Assembly (NCBI RefSeq): GCF_008831085.1
Contig: NZ_WBJY01000001.1
Span: 682,001 to 746,000, forward strand
Length of the DNA stretch: 64,000 bases
From: Pseudoclavibacter endophyticus
GTDB taxonomy: Bacteria; Actinomycetota; Actinomycetes; Actinomycetales; Microbacteriaceae
Direction of reading: 5' to 3'
Notes under the pieces: model-generated
What the model saw: the letters and a program-made list of their open reading frames with translations, nothing else
Databases searched by the model: none
What the model was told of the DNA's origin: nothing
In this document: piece by piece, positions 1-8,531 of the stretch
Layout: each line of letters opens with the position of its first letter
Position numbering within the stretch: the stretch's first letter is position 1
Made by a program: the position numbers and the translations under genes

Positions 1-491
1 ACGACCTGCGCCGCCTGGTGGGGATGCTGCGCGACACCGACGGTGGCGACGAGTCGGTGAAGACCCTCGACACGGTTCCCGCACTCGTCGACGACGTCGC
101 TGCCACCGGTGTCGACGTCCGCGTCGACGTCCGCGGTCCAGCGTCCGACGATGTGGGGGAGGGCATCGGCCCCCTGGCACAACTCGCGGTGTACCGCATG
201 GTGCAGGAGTCGCTCGCCAACGCGTCCCGGCACGCCCCGGGGGCGGCCTGCACGGTCGTCCTCGACGACACCGATCCCGCCCGGTTCCGGGTGAGCGTGC
301 GGAATGCCCCGCCCCCGGCTGGCTCCCTCACGCGCCCGTCCGGGTCGGGGTTCGGGATCATCGGGATGCGGGAACGTGCGGCCCTCATCGGTGCGTCGTT
401 CTCGGCCGGGCCCAGTGGCGACGACGGATGGGAGACTCGCATGAGCATCCCGCGTGAATCGCGCCGGCACCGCACGGAGCAGCACACATGA
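1..491 (+). CDS. Sensor histidine kinase, C-terminal part (5' end outside window)
   Basis: The window opens inside this gene; its codons start at base 3. What remains is the ATP-binding (HATPase_c) lobe of a histidine kinase of the class that pairs with NarL-type regulators. It shows an N-box (QESLANASRHA) and a glycine-rich G-box (GFGIIGMRERA). The sensing part and the phosphorylated histidine lie upstream of the window. The stop codon overlaps the start of the response regulator in an ATGA (488-491), so the two are translationally coupled and form a pair. The MacB-type ABC transporter downstream suggests a system that senses a peptide or envelope-active compound and exports it; that role is inferred from context only. 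Confidence 0.85.
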   Translation, partial: DLRRLVGMLRDTDGGDESVKTLDTVPALVDDVAATGVDVRVDVRGPASDDVGEGIGPLAQLAVYRMVQESLANASRHAPGAACTVVLDDTDPARFRVSVRNAPPPAGSLTRPSGSGFGIIGMRERAALIGASFSAGPSGDDGWETRMSIPRESRRHRTEQHT

Positions 492-1162
492 TCCGTGTCC
501 TCATCGCCGACGATCAGCACCTCGTCCGCGCCGGCCTCACCGCGCTGCTCAACGGCGAGGACGACATCGACGTGGTCGCCGCCGCCGCCGACGGGAACGA
601 AGCGATCCGGTTGGCGCGAGAGCTGCGCCCCGATGTTGCGTGCCTCGACATCCGGATGCCCGGCCGAGACGGCATCGAGGTCGCCGATGTCCTGTGCGGT
701 CCGGACTCGGAACTCGGTATCCCGGTGCTCATCCTGACCACTTTCGACCTGGATGACTACGTCTTCCGTGCTCTCGAGGTGGGAGTTTCCGGGTTCCTGC
801 TGAAGGACTCCGAGCCGGACGACATCATCCGTGCCATCACACGCATCTCCGACGGGCACGGCATGCTCGATCACACCCTCACCCGTCGCATCGTGACCGA
901 GTACGTGCAACGTCGCGCGCTGCGTCCGGTGACCGCGACCCGCGCGATCGAGGCGCTTACGGCCCGCGAACGCGACATCCTCTTGTTGCTGGCGCAAGGG
1001 ATGTCGAACGAACAGATCGCCGCGCAGCTGTTCGTCGAGGTCGCGACCGTGAAGTCCCACCTCGCGCGGCTGCTCCCGAAGCTCGGCGTTCAGTCGCGCC
1101 TGCAAGCCGCGGTATGGGCATATCAGAACCGCGTCGTGACCGTCGGCGACGCGCCCCGCTGA
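488..1162 (+). CDS. Response regulator, NarL/LuxR family
   Basis: A 224-residue two-domain response regulator. The receiver domain has acidic residues D8-D9, the phospho-acceptor D54 (in CLDIRMPG), T84 and K106. A LuxR-type helix-turn-helix follows at about residues 156-212 (LTARERDILLLLAQG ... VATVKSHLARLL). Length is normal for the family and all switch residues are present, so it should be active. It starts inside the ATGA shared with the kinase gene. Likely targets are the downstream ABC transporter genes: a dyad (1211-1234) lies just upstream of their candidate promoter, in the position expected for an activator. That link is inference. Confidence 0.92.
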   Translation: MIRVLIADDQHLVRAGLTALLNGEDDIDVVAAAADGNEAIRLARELRPDVACLDIRMPGRDGIEVADVLCGPDSELGIPVLILTTFDLDDYVFRALEVGVSGFLLKDSEPDDIIRAITRISDGHGMLDHTLTRRIVTEYVQRRALRPVTATRAIEALTARERDILLLLAQGMSNEQIAAQLFVEVATVKSHLARLLPKLGVQSRLQAAVWAYQNRVVTVGDAPR

Positions 1163-1210
1163 CACGCGCACCGTCAGTCGCCCTCTCGCCATCGGGCGGT
1201 CTGCACCGAA

Positions 1211-1234
1211 GGATGCAACCGCGCCAGTGCATCC
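1211..1234 (+). promoter_or_regulatory. Candidate response-regulator operator (inverted repeat)
   Basis: Perfect 6-bp inverted repeat GGATGC-N12-GCATCC. Its right arm ends 9 bases before the proposed -35 (1244) of the ABC transporter operon, a typical place for a LuxR-type activator. Confidence 0.4.
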
Positions 1235-1243
1235 CGACGCATC

Positions 1244-1272
1244 TAGGTCGGCGGCGACCCCATTCCTACCGT
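1244..1272 (+). promoter_or_regulatory. Candidate promoter for the ABC transporter operon
   Basis: A weak -35 TAGGTC (1244-1249) and a -10 TACCGT (1267-1272) are separated by 17 bases. The predicted transcript would start near 1279, about 26 bases before the favoured TTG start. A weak -35 fits dependence on an activator. Confidence 0.35.
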
Positions 1273-1304
1273 GGAAGCACGCCTCTTCCACGATCGGAGT
1301 CCCG

Positions 1305-2081
1305 TTGTCTTTTCCCACCCCGCCCGCCGCGGTGCAGTACCCCACCTCGCCGCTCGCCGCGGTGCAGTTCACGAACGTGCGCAAGAGCTTCCGCGACGGC
1401 GCGCACACGGTGGAGGTCCTCCGCGGCATCTCTGTGAGCATCGCGGAGGGATCGTTCACCGCGGTGATGGGGTCCTCCGGGTCGGGCAAGTCGACGTTCC
1501 TGAACTGCGCCGCGGGCCTGGACTCCCCGACCTCGGGGAGCGTCGTCGTGGGCGGGCAGGATCTGTCCACGCTGCGCGGTGACGCGGTCACGACGTTCCG
1601 CCGTGACCGGATCGGGTTCGTCTTCCAGTCCTATAACCTCCTCCCGCACCTGACCGTCGCCGAGAACGTCGCTCTCCCCGAGTTGCTCGGTGCCCCGAGC
1701 GTCGAACCGCAGTGGCAGCGCACCGTCTTGGACCTGATCGGGCTGGCAGACAAGGCCGACCGGCTGCCGGGCGAGCTCTCGGGCGGGCAGGCGCAGCGCG
1801 TCGCGATCGCCCGCGCCCTTATTACCCGCCCGGCGGTGGTGTTCGCCGACGAGCCCACGGGCTCGCTCGACCCGCACACCGCCCTCCACGTGCTCGAGGT
1901 CCTGCAACGCACCGCCGCGCAGTTGCAGCAGACCCTCGTCATGGTCACTCACGACCCGGCGGTCGCCGCGGCCGCGGATCGGGTGCTGTTCCTGGACGGC
2001 GGGGTCGTCACGGCAGACCTGCCGTCCTCGACGGCCGCGGCCGTGTCCAGACAGCTGACGATCATCAACGAGGCACGCTGA
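1305..2081 (+). CDS. ABC transporter ATP-binding protein (MacB/LolD-like)
   Basis: Nucleotide-binding subunit of a MacB/LolD-type transporter, 258 residues from the chosen start. Walker A is GSSGSGKST (about residues 56-64), followed by the Q-loop (FQSYNLLPHLT), the signature LSGGQAQRVAIARAL, Walker B (VVFADEPTG) and a switch His (VMVTHDP). I prefer the TTG at 1305 because GGAG (1296-1299) lies 5 bases upstream and the conserved domain begins about 17 residues later. An earlier in-frame ATG at 1227 has no ribosome site and would place translation inside the operator/promoter region. The stop overlaps the permease ATG (TGATG), so the two are coupled. Confidence 0.92.
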   Translation: MSFPTPPAAVQYPTSPLAAVQFTNVRKSFRDGAHTVEVLRGISVSIAEGSFTAVMGSSGSGKSTFLNCAAGLDSPTSGSVVVGGQDLSTLRGDAVTTFRRDRIGFVFQSYNLLPHLTVAENVALPELLGAPSVEPQWQRTVLDLIGLADKADRLPGELSGGQAQRVAIARALITRPAVVFADEPTGSLDPHTALHVLEVLQRTAAQLQQTLVMVTHDPAVAAAADRVLFLDGGVVTADLPSSTAAAVSRQLTIINEAR

Positions 2082-3955
2082 TGTGGACGCTGATCCGCCG
2101 CAGCGCCCGCGTCAACCGGTCCGCGGTCGCTGGCGCCGCCATCGCTCTCACCGCCGCGATCGGCATGCTCACCGCGGCCGCGTTCTGGTTGGACGCGGGG
2201 CTCAGGGACCCGGCGCTGTCGGCGACGGCAGGGGAGCTCGTCACGGTCGCCTCCTCGTTCATCGGCGTCGCCTCCCTCATCGCCGGCCTGACGGTGGCAT
2301 CCACGATCGCGACCGGCCTGCGAGAGCGACGTCCGCAGTTCGCGCTGCTGGCAGCCGTAGGAGCGACGTCGAGCCGGCTGCGACGGATGGTCGTCGCCGA
2401 AACCCTGTCGCTGTTCGTGGTCGCCGCGCCCGTGGGGGCATTGATCGGTTTCGCGCTCGGGGCGGCGACCGTGCCACTGTTGCAAGACGCCGGGCTGGCC
2501 CCCGGTGGGTACGGGCTGCCGCTGACGGTCGTCCCGGTCATCGGGGTCGTCGCGGTCACGATAGCGGTTGCCCTGATCTCGGCGTGGACGGCGTCGCGGC
2601 GCACGTTTCGGGTGAACGCGGCCGAAGCGCTCCGCACCTCCGGAGTGGAACCTGCGCGCGTGGGCGCCGGCCGCCGCGCGACGGCGGTCGTGGTCGCCGC
2701 CCTCGGGGTGGTCGCCGCCGGGATGCCGCTGGTGCTTCCCGGGATGCTGGGGGTCGCGTTCGGCACGATGTCGACGTTCTTGCTCATGACCGCGATCGCG
2801 CTCATCGGCCCCATCGCGGTCGCCTGGGCCGCTGGCCGTGCGCAGCGACTGCTGCCGGCACGATCGAGCTCGCGACTCGCGGTCGCGAACATCCGCGGGT
2901 TCTCGCATCGGCTCACCGCCGTGATCGTCCCGTTCGCGCTCGTGGCCGCGCTCGGCGCCGTACAGCTGAGCACGAACGCCATCGTCGCCGCGGCCGCCCG
3001 CGACCAGCTCGCCTCCGGCATCCTCACCGACCTCGTCGGCCCCGCCGACGGAGACTTCGCCGCGATCGAGGGCCTCGACGGGGTGAACGCGGTGACCGTC
3101 CTCGCCAGCCAGTCGATGGAGGTGCTCGCCGATCAGGACGACGACCTGCCGTTCGAGGTCTGGGAGCCCGGCACGGCCGGTACCCTCACGACCACCGGGA
3201 ACATCGACGCCGCCGTCGATCCCGATGTCACCGCGGGGTCGCTGGGCGAGCTCGCCGCGGCCGGCACGATTGCGGTGTCGGCGGATGCGCTGATCGGATC
3301 CACCACCGGGGTGGGCGATACGCTCACCGTGCGAATCGGCGGCGTCACGCAGGCCCGGACGATCGTGGCGATCTATGCGGCGTCGCTCGGGTTCGGTGAC
3401 TACCTCCTCGTCACCGCCGATACGGCGCCCGGCGGCGGCACCATGCTTGTCGACACGGACGACGGTCGCGCGGACGCCGTCCGCGACCACGCGGCCGCCC
3501 TGGGGATACCGCTTCAGCCCCCCGACGTGTATGCCGCCGGGGCGCCCGCGGGCGGGGAGAGCACCACCTCGAGCGTGCTGCTGTTCTCACTGCTGCTGTT
3601 CGCGCTGCTGGGGGCCATCAACACCCTGATCACCCTCATCCGCGGGCGCCGCGAAGAGCTCGTCCTGCTGATCCGGATCGGCGCCACGCGACCGACACTT
3701 GTTCGCACCGTCGTCACCGAATCGCTCATCGCGACCGTGCTCGCCGTGGCGGCTGGAACGGTCGCGGCGATCCCCGCAGCCGTCACCGCCGGCTTCTCGC
3801 TGCTCTCCGGATGGCCGGACCTGCCGTGGATCGCGCTGACCGCGCTCCCGGTGGCCTTGCTCGTCTGCGCCCTCCTGACCGCGCTGATCACCAGCATTCT
3901 CGTGGTGAGTGGAGGCGCGCCCCGACCCGCTTCCGCGAACCTGCGCGTCGAATAG
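2081..3955 (+). CDS. FtsX-like permease (MacB-type ABC transporter)
   Basis: Membrane subunit partnering the preceding ATPase, 624 residues. An N-terminal membrane segment (about residues 18-40) is followed by a first FtsX-like block of three helices, a pair of central helices, a large predicted extracellular region (about 310-500), and a second FtsX block near the C-terminus. This doubled FtsX arrangement is typical of actinobacterial and firmicute exporters linked to antimicrobial-peptide sensing. The start is the ATG overlapping the ATPase stop; longer upstream reading in this frame is only a shadow of the ATPase gene. Substrate unknown. Confidence 0.88.
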   Translation: MWTLIRRSARVNRSAVAGAAIALTAAIGMLTAAAFWLDAGLRDPALSATAGELVTVASSFIGVASLIAGLTVASTIATGLRERRPQFALLAAVGATSSRLRRMVVAETLSLFVVAAPVGALIGFALGAATVPLLQDAGLAPGGYGLPLTVVPVIGVVAVTIAVALISAWTASRRTFRVNAAEALRTSGVEPARVGAGRRATAVVVAALGVVAAGMPLVLPGMLGVAFGTMSTFLLMTAIALIGPIAVAWAAGRAQRLLPARSSSRLAVANIRGFSHRLTAVIVPFALVAALGAVQLSTNAIVAAAARDQLASGILTDLVGPADGDFAAIEGLDGVNAVTVLASQSMEVLADQDDDLPFEVWEPGTAGTLTTTGNIDAAVDPDVTAGSLGELAAAGTIAVSADALIGSTTGVGDTLTVRIGGVTQARTIVAIYAASLGFGDYLLVTADTAPGGGTMLVDTDDGRADAVRDHAAALGIPLQPPDVYAAGAPAGGESTTSSVLLFSLLLFALLGAINTLITLIRGRREELVLLIRIGATRPTLVRTVVTESLIATVLAVAAGTVAAIPAAVTAGFSLLSGWPDLPWIALTALPVALLVCALLTALITSILVVSGGAPRPASANLRVE

Positions 3956-4082
3956 GGCGCCCAGGTCGTCCCAGAACACCGACGACATCAACCGTCACCA
4001 GCTCCGAACCCGCCGTTCGCGACTGCTGGGCTGAGCGCAGGGGAAGGCGACGAGTCGGCGCGGCACGATGATCCGGATGCGT

Positions 4083-4592
4083 TCAGTCGGTCGTCGACGC
4101 GGGTTTGCGGCGTCGGGGGGCGGCGGAGCGGGGCGGCGCCGCCCGCATGTGGTCGCGCAGGCGCCCGAGCACATCGGCGAGCTGCGCTACGTCCGTCTCC
4201 GACAAGGACGCGAACAGCAGATCGTTCAGCACTTGGACATGACCCGGGAACACCTGCGCGAGGACTTCGCGGCCGGCAGCAGTGATCGACACCGTCACGC
4301 CCCGGTCGTCGTCCTCGGCGGGGGAGCGAGCCACCAAACCGCGTTGCTCGAGCAACTGCGCCTGATACGTCAGACCGCTGCGACTGTAGACCACCCCGTC
4401 GGCCAGATCGGTCATCCGATGACTGCCCGAGGTCGCTTCTCCCAGGCGGGCCAAGAGCTGGAATTGCACGTAGCTGAGACTTCCGACCTCGCGCAGCTGC
4501 TGCTCCACCGAGTGGCGCAGCAGGCTGCTGGTCTCGATCAGCGCGGAATACGCCCCCAGCTGCGTGGGCGTCATCGACGGTTCTGTGTCCAT
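4083..4592 (-). CDS. MarR-family transcriptional regulator
   Basis: A 169-residue winged-helix repressor of the MarR family. It has a dimerisation helix, then the DNA-binding HTH and wing at about residues 55-105 (RMTDLADGVVYSRSGLTYQAQLLEQRGLVARSPAEDDDRG; the DDRG turn is the family's wing signature), and a C-terminal dimer helix. The C-terminal tail is rich in Arg/Pro/Ala. It runs convergent to the ABC permease. Its own promoter contains an inverted repeat, suggesting autorepression. Its other target is not evident; the divergent lipid-kinase-like gene (start 4834) is 240 bases away. Confidence 0.9.
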   Translation of the reverse strand: MDTEPSMTPTQLGAYSALIETSSLLRHSVEQQLREVGSLSYVQFQLLARLGEATSGSHRMTDLADGVVYSRSGLTYQAQLLEQRGLVARSPAEDDDRGVTVSITAAGREVLAQVFPGHVQVLNDLLFASLSETDVAQLADVLGRLRDHMRAAPPRSAAPRRRKPASTTD

Positions 4593-4599
4593 GCTCGGG

Positions 4600-4639
4600 A
4601 CTCTACGTGGTGCTACGGATTCGCACTAGTTGCTGCGAA
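4600..4639 (-). promoter_or_regulatory. marR promoter with operator dyad
   Basis: On the minus strand a -10 TAGAGT (4605-4600) sits 7 bases before the ATG, implying a leaderless transcript. A perfect 6-bp inverted repeat TTCGCA-N8-TGCGAA (4620-4639) covers the -35 zone, the usual site for MarR autorepression. Confidence 0.5.
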
Positions 4640-4821
4640 CTCGAAGTTGTGCGGTGATCGTCGGCGACGGGGCCGTCGGGTTCATCCCATGTCACCACGG
4701 CGTGAAATGCCACCGCGATCTCGGGGTCGCCAGGCCCTCGGCCCGTGGGCGAGGCGCTTGCGGCGGTCCCCAACGCCGATCGCTCGGGGGGAGTCCTGTG
4801 CGTGCGGTCTCACCGATCGCA

Positions 4822-4827
4822 TAGGCT
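4822..4827 (+). promoter_or_regulatory. -10 element, leaderless lipid-kinase-like gene
   Basis: TAGGCT six bases before GTG 4834. A GGAGG also precedes the GTG but directly abuts it, too close to act as a ribosome site, so a leaderless mRNA is more likely. Confidence 0.45.
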
Positions 4828-4833
4828 CGGAGG

Positions 4834-5856
4834 GTGCAGAAACGGCATGCGGCGATCGTCTACAACCCGATCAAAGTTCCGCTTGACCGGCTACGCCGCG
4901 CCGTTCTCGAGCAGGAGCGCGAGCATGGCTGGGGCGAGTCCAGCTGGTTCGAGACGGACAGCGACGACTCGGGGCGGCGTGCGGCCGAAGAGGCGCTCGC
5001 GGGCGATCCCGCCGTCGTCATCGTCGCAGGTGGCGACGGGACCGTGCGGGCAGTAACCGAGGCGGTGTACGAGAGCGAGACACCGCTGGCGCTCGTGCCC
5101 GCCGGCACTGGAAATCTGCTCGCGCGCAACCTCGGCGTGCCTCTGACCAATGTCGAGGGGTCCGTCGCGACCGCGTTCGCCGGCACCGCGCGCGCGGTCG
5201 ATGTCGCGGTGGCCGAGCTCGAGGATCCCGACGGGCATCGACGCACGCGAGTGTTCGTGGTGATGGCGGGCATCGGACTGGATGCCGAGATGGCACAGCA
5301 CACGAGCGCCCTCGCGAAGAAGCGCCTCGGTTGGCTCGCCTACGTGCCTCCGATTGCGCGGTCGGTCATCGCGAACCGCCTCTTCCACCTCGATTACCGC
5401 ATCGACGGCGGTCGCGCGCGGCCGGCTCACGCCCACACGGTCATCGTGGGCAACTGCGGCACGCTCACCGGGAACATGCTCCTCATCCCCGCCGCGATCG
5501 TCGACGACGGGATGCTCGACGTCGTCATGCTGCGCCCGAAGGGCAGATGGGGGTGGGCGAGGATCGGCACCCGCCTTACGGCACAGGGGGTCGCGAACCG
5601 CTCGAGATTCGGCCGGAGCATGCTCCGGCTCGCACCCGAGTTCCGGGCGCTGAGTTACGCACAGGGCCGCAGCTTCGAGGCCCGCTTCGAGATCCCGCAC
5701 CACATCGAACTCGATGGCGATGGGTTCGGGCAGGTGGTGCGGGCACGGATCACCGTCCGGCCGAGCGCGCTGCGCGTCTGCGTCCACGACGACGCGACAC
5801 GTTTACCGGCGAGAGGTGACGCAGCGCAGGCGAGAAGTGGCGCGGCGCCGGCCTGA
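4834..5856 (+). CDS. Diacylglycerol/sphingosine kinase-family lipid kinase (DagK-like)
   Basis: A 340-residue member of the DagK/LCB5 catalytic-domain family, which phosphorylates lipid hydroxyls with ATP at the membrane. Family motifs are present: N-terminal VYNPIK, nucleotide-binding GGDGT (in VVIVAGGDGTVRAV), and PAGTGNLLARNLGVP. The C-terminal lobe (IVGNCGTLTGNMLLIP ... DGMLDVVMLRPKG) is also typical. The GTG start is supported by the -10 directly upstream. The last residues (GDAAQARSGAAPA) come from a local duplication described separately. The exact lipid substrate cannot be read from sequence. Confidence 0.88.
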   Translation: MQKRHAAIVYNPIKVPLDRLRRAVLEQEREHGWGESSWFETDSDDSGRRAAEEALAGDPAVVIVAGGDGTVRAVTEAVYESETPLALVPAGTGNLLARNLGVPLTNVEGSVATAFAGTARAVDVAVAELEDPDGHRRTRVFVVMAGIGLDAEMAQHTSALAKKRLGWLAYVPPIARSVIANRLFHLDYRIDGGRARPAHAHTVIVGNCGTLTGNMLLIPAAIVDDGMLDVVMLRPKGRWGWARIGTRLTAQGVANRSRFGRSMLRLAPEFRALSYAQGRSFEARFEIPHHIELDGDGFGQVVRARITVRPSALRVCVHDDATRLPARGDAAQARSGAAPA

Positions 5857-5878
5857 GGCGACCGGCGCCGGCCTGAGG
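5843..5878. repeat. 16-bp direct repeat at the end of the lipid-kinase-like gene
   Basis: CGGCGCCGGCCTGAGG occurs at 5843-5858 and again at 5863-5878, four bases apart. The first copy contains the stop codon of the lipid-kinase-like gene; the second leads into the terminator hairpin. It looks like a small local duplication. Confidence 0.7.
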
Positions 5879-5906
5879 TGGCCCGGGTCAATCAACCCGG
5901 GCCACC
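5877..5906. terminator. Bidirectional hairpin terminator
   Basis: Perfect 12-bp stem (GGTGGCCCGGGT / ACCCGGGCCACC) with a 6-base loop, between two convergent genes. There is no long T run, as is common in high-GC actinobacteria, so it probably serves both directions. Confidence 0.75.
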
Positions 5907-5923
5907 CGCGCCTCAATCCGGCG

Positions 5924-6088
5924 TTAGACCTTCGGCCCCCCGGCCCGTCGACGGATCATCCCGAAGATGAGCGTGCCGACGAAGAGCACGATTCCGATGA
6001 TGGCCAGCCACATCAGACCCTCGAAAACAAATCCGACGACTGAGAGTATGAGCCATGCCACGAGCAAAATAATAAGAACTGTCCACAT
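5924..6088 (-). CDS. Small two-helix membrane protein
   Basis: A 54-residue protein starting MWTVLIILLVAWLI. Two hydrophobic segments (about residues 2-20 and 23-43) with a short Glu-containing turn (FEG) form a helical hairpin, followed by a basic tail (RRRAGGPKV). An in-frame start 27 codons further up would add a charged, non-conserved-looking extension, so the internal ATG is preferred. Such short hydrophobic proteins are common in Actinobacteria and have no established function. Confidence that it is a gene rests on the clean membrane pattern and the terminator beyond its end. Confidence 0.65.
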   Translation of the reverse strand: MWTVLIILLVAWLILSVVGFVFEGLMWLAIIGIVLFVGTLIFGMIRRRAGGPKV

Positions 6089-6182
6089 GCATGCCACGAT
6101 ACGGGGTTTCGCCGCGGAACGACCTGAAAGCCGCGGCACGCTCGGCGACCGCAACCGGCCGAACGGCACGTCCGCGCGAGGA

Positions 6183-8492
6183 TTACGTTCGTGAAGGGTG
6201 TGCGACCTGCGCCTTCTCCATCCGGATCACGACGCTCTTGAATGCCGGTTGATTGCTGATCTCTGCGACGCTGTCGAGCGGCACGAGCACGTTCGTCTCG
6301 GGATAGTACGCCGCCGCGCACCCCTTCGGCGTCGGGTAGGGAACCACCCGGAAGCCGGGGGCCCGGCGGTCGATGTCGTCCGACCAGACGCCCACGAGGT
6401 CCACGCGGTCGCCCTCGGACAGTCCGAGCTCGGTGAGGTCGTCCTGGTTGACCATGACCACTCGGCGGTCGCCGTGGATGCCCCGGTAGCGGTCGTCGTT
6501 GGTGTACGGGATCGTGTTCCACTGGTCGTGCGATCGCAGCGTCTGCAGCATGAGGTGGCCGTTGGGCACGTCGGGGGCGGCACCGTGGTTCACGGTGAAG
6601 TGCGCGGTGCCGGTCGAGGTCGGGAAGATGCCCTCGTTCACCGGATTGGTCAGCCGGAAACCCCCGGGCTCTTCGACGCGACGGTTGTAGTCGTGGAAGC
6701 CAGGGACGACGCGCGAGACGCGGTCGCGGATGGTCCCATAGTCGGCTTCGAACGACTCCCACGGGATCTCACCCCGGTCGCCGAGGGTCTTGCGGGCCAG
6801 CCGGGACAGGATGGATACCTCGCTCAACAGCAGCGGGGAGGCCGGCTCCAGCCGACCTCGAGACCGATGGACCTCGCTCATCGAGTCCTCCACCGTCACG
6901 AACTGCTCACCGCGGTCCTGGATATCGCGCTCCGTGCGTCCGAGCGTCGGCAGAATGAGTGCGGTCTCCCCGCACACGACGTGTGACCGGTTCAGCTTCG
7001 TCGAAATCTGGGCGGTCAGCCGGCACCTGCGAAGCGCAGCCTCGGTCACATCGCTGTCCGGCGTGGCGCGGACGAAGTTGCCCGCGACCCCGAGGAACAC
7101 CTTGATGCGGCCCTCGCGCATCGCGCGGATCGTATTCACCGAGTCCAGACCGTGTTCGCGCGGCGGGTCGAAGCCGAACTCGCGTTGCAGGGCATCGAGG
7201 AACTCGTCGGGCATCTGCTCCCAGATCCCCATCGTGCGGTCTCCCTGCACGTTGCTGTGCCCGCGCACCGGACAGGCCCCGGTGCCGGTGCGGCCGAGAT
7301 TGCCCCGCAGCAGCAGGAAGTTGACGATCTCGCGGATCGTCGGCACGGCGTAGCGGTGCTGGGTGAGCCCCATCGCCCAGCAGACGATGACCCGGTCGCT
7401 GTGGAGCACCTCATCGCGGACCGCGGTGATCTCCTCGCGCGTGAGCCCCGTCTGAGCGAGGACCTCATCCCAGTCCGTCGCGGCCACGTGCTCGGCGAAC
7501 GCTTCGAACCCGCTCGTGCTGGAACGGATGAAGTCCCAGTCCAAGACCGTTCCGGGGCGCGATTCCTCCGATTCGAGGAGCAGCCGATTGAGCGCCCGGA
7601 ACAGCGCAAGGTCGCCGCTCGGGCGGATCTGCAGGAGCCGGTCGGCGATCTCGACACCCGGGCCGAGGACGCCGCGGACTTTCTGCGGGTTCTTGAACCT
7701 GCGCAGCCCCGCCTCCGGCAACGGATTGACCGCGACGATACGAGCACCGTTGAGCTTGGCCCGCTCCAACGCGGTCAGCTGGCGGGGATGGTTGCTGCCG
7801 GGGTTCTGGCCCACGACGAAGATCAGGTCGGCGTGTTCGATGTCGAGCAGACTCACCGTGCCCTTCCCAGTGCCGATGGTCTCGTGCAGCGCGAACCCGC
7901 TGGACTCGTGGCACAGATTGCTGCAGTCGGGGAGGTTGTTGGTGCCGAACGCCCGAGCGAACAGCTGCAGCGTGAAGGCCGCCTCGTTGCTGACTCGGCC
8001 GGAGGTGTAAAACGCCGCCTCGTCGGGCGAATCGAGCGAATTCAACTCCGTCGCGAGCAGCTCGAGCGCGTCGCGCCAGCTGATCGACTCGTAATAATCG
8101 GACCCGGCGCGCTTCACCATCGGTTCGGTCAATCGACCCTGCTGGTTCAGCCAAAGGTCGGAACGCTCGGCCAGCTCAGAGACGGAGTGACGCCGGAAGA
8201 AGTCGGGGGTGATCCGCCTCGACGTCGCCTCATCATTGATGTGCTTGGCGCCGTTCTCGCAGTACTCGTTTTTCGCTCGATGCCCCGGCGCGGGGTCGGG
8301 CCACGCGCAACCCGGGCAATCGATCCCGCTGATTTGGTTCATGTTCAGCAGCGTCAGCGCCGTACGCCTGGGGGACGTCTGCTCAAGGGAGTAGCCGATC
8401 GCGTGGGCGACCGCGGGCACGCCGGTCGCCCAGTCCTTGGGCGGGCTCACCGACAGGTCGCTGGCGTCCTCTTCGTTCGGCGCGTTTCGCAT
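6183..8492 (-). CDS. Molybdopterin-dependent oxidoreductase alpha subunit (FdhF/YdeP family)
   Basis: A 769-residue molybdopterin enzyme of the YdeP branch, formate-dehydrogenase-like in architecture. N-terminal cysteines C59, C62 and C78 (DCPGCAWPD ... EYCENGAK) are the family's cluster-binding pattern, with one cysteine fewer than classical 4Fe-4S formate dehydrogenases. Cofactor-binding stretches include SNLCHESSGFALHETIG, VVGQNPGSNHPRQL and, near the C-terminus, LMLQTLRSHDQWNTIPY. A GAGAGGA ribosome site lies 7 bases before the ATG. The physiological substrate of this branch is not settled; acid-stress roles are known for E. coli YdeP. No fdhD or cofactor gene is adjacent. Confidence 0.88.
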   Translation of the reverse strand: MRNAPNEEDASDLSVSPPKDWATGVPAVAHAIGYSLEQTSPRRTALTLLNMNQISGIDCPGCAWPDPAPGHRAKNEYCENGAKHINDEATSRRITPDFFRRHSVSELAERSDLWLNQQGRLTEPMVKRAGSDYYESISWRDALELLATELNSLDSPDEAAFYTSGRVSNEAAFTLQLFARAFGTNNLPDCSNLCHESSGFALHETIGTGKGTVSLLDIEHADLIFVVGQNPGSNHPRQLTALERAKLNGARIVAVNPLPEAGLRRFKNPQKVRGVLGPGVEIADRLLQIRPSGDLALFRALNRLLLESEESRPGTVLDWDFIRSSTSGFEAFAEHVAATDWDEVLAQTGLTREEITAVRDEVLHSDRVIVCWAMGLTQHRYAVPTIREIVNFLLLRGNLGRTGTGACPVRGHSNVQGDRTMGIWEQMPDEFLDALQREFGFDPPREHGLDSVNTIRAMREGRIKVFLGVAGNFVRATPDSDVTEAALRRCRLTAQISTKLNRSHVVCGETALILPTLGRTERDIQDRGEQFVTVEDSMSEVHRSRGRLEPASPLLLSEVSILSRLARKTLGDRGEIPWESFEADYGTIRDRVSRVVPGFHDYNRRVEEPGGFRLTNPVNEGIFPTSTGTAHFTVNHGAAPDVPNGHLMLQTLRSHDQWNTIPYTNDDRYRGIHGDRRVVMVNQDDLTELGLSEGDRVDLVGVWSDDIDRRAPGFRVVPYPTPKGCAAAYYPETNVLVPLDSVAEISNQPAFKSVVIRMEKAQVAHPSRT

Positions 8493-8531
8493 GTGATCGT
8501 CCTCTCGCCTCGCCGTCTGTTCCGGTCAGTC

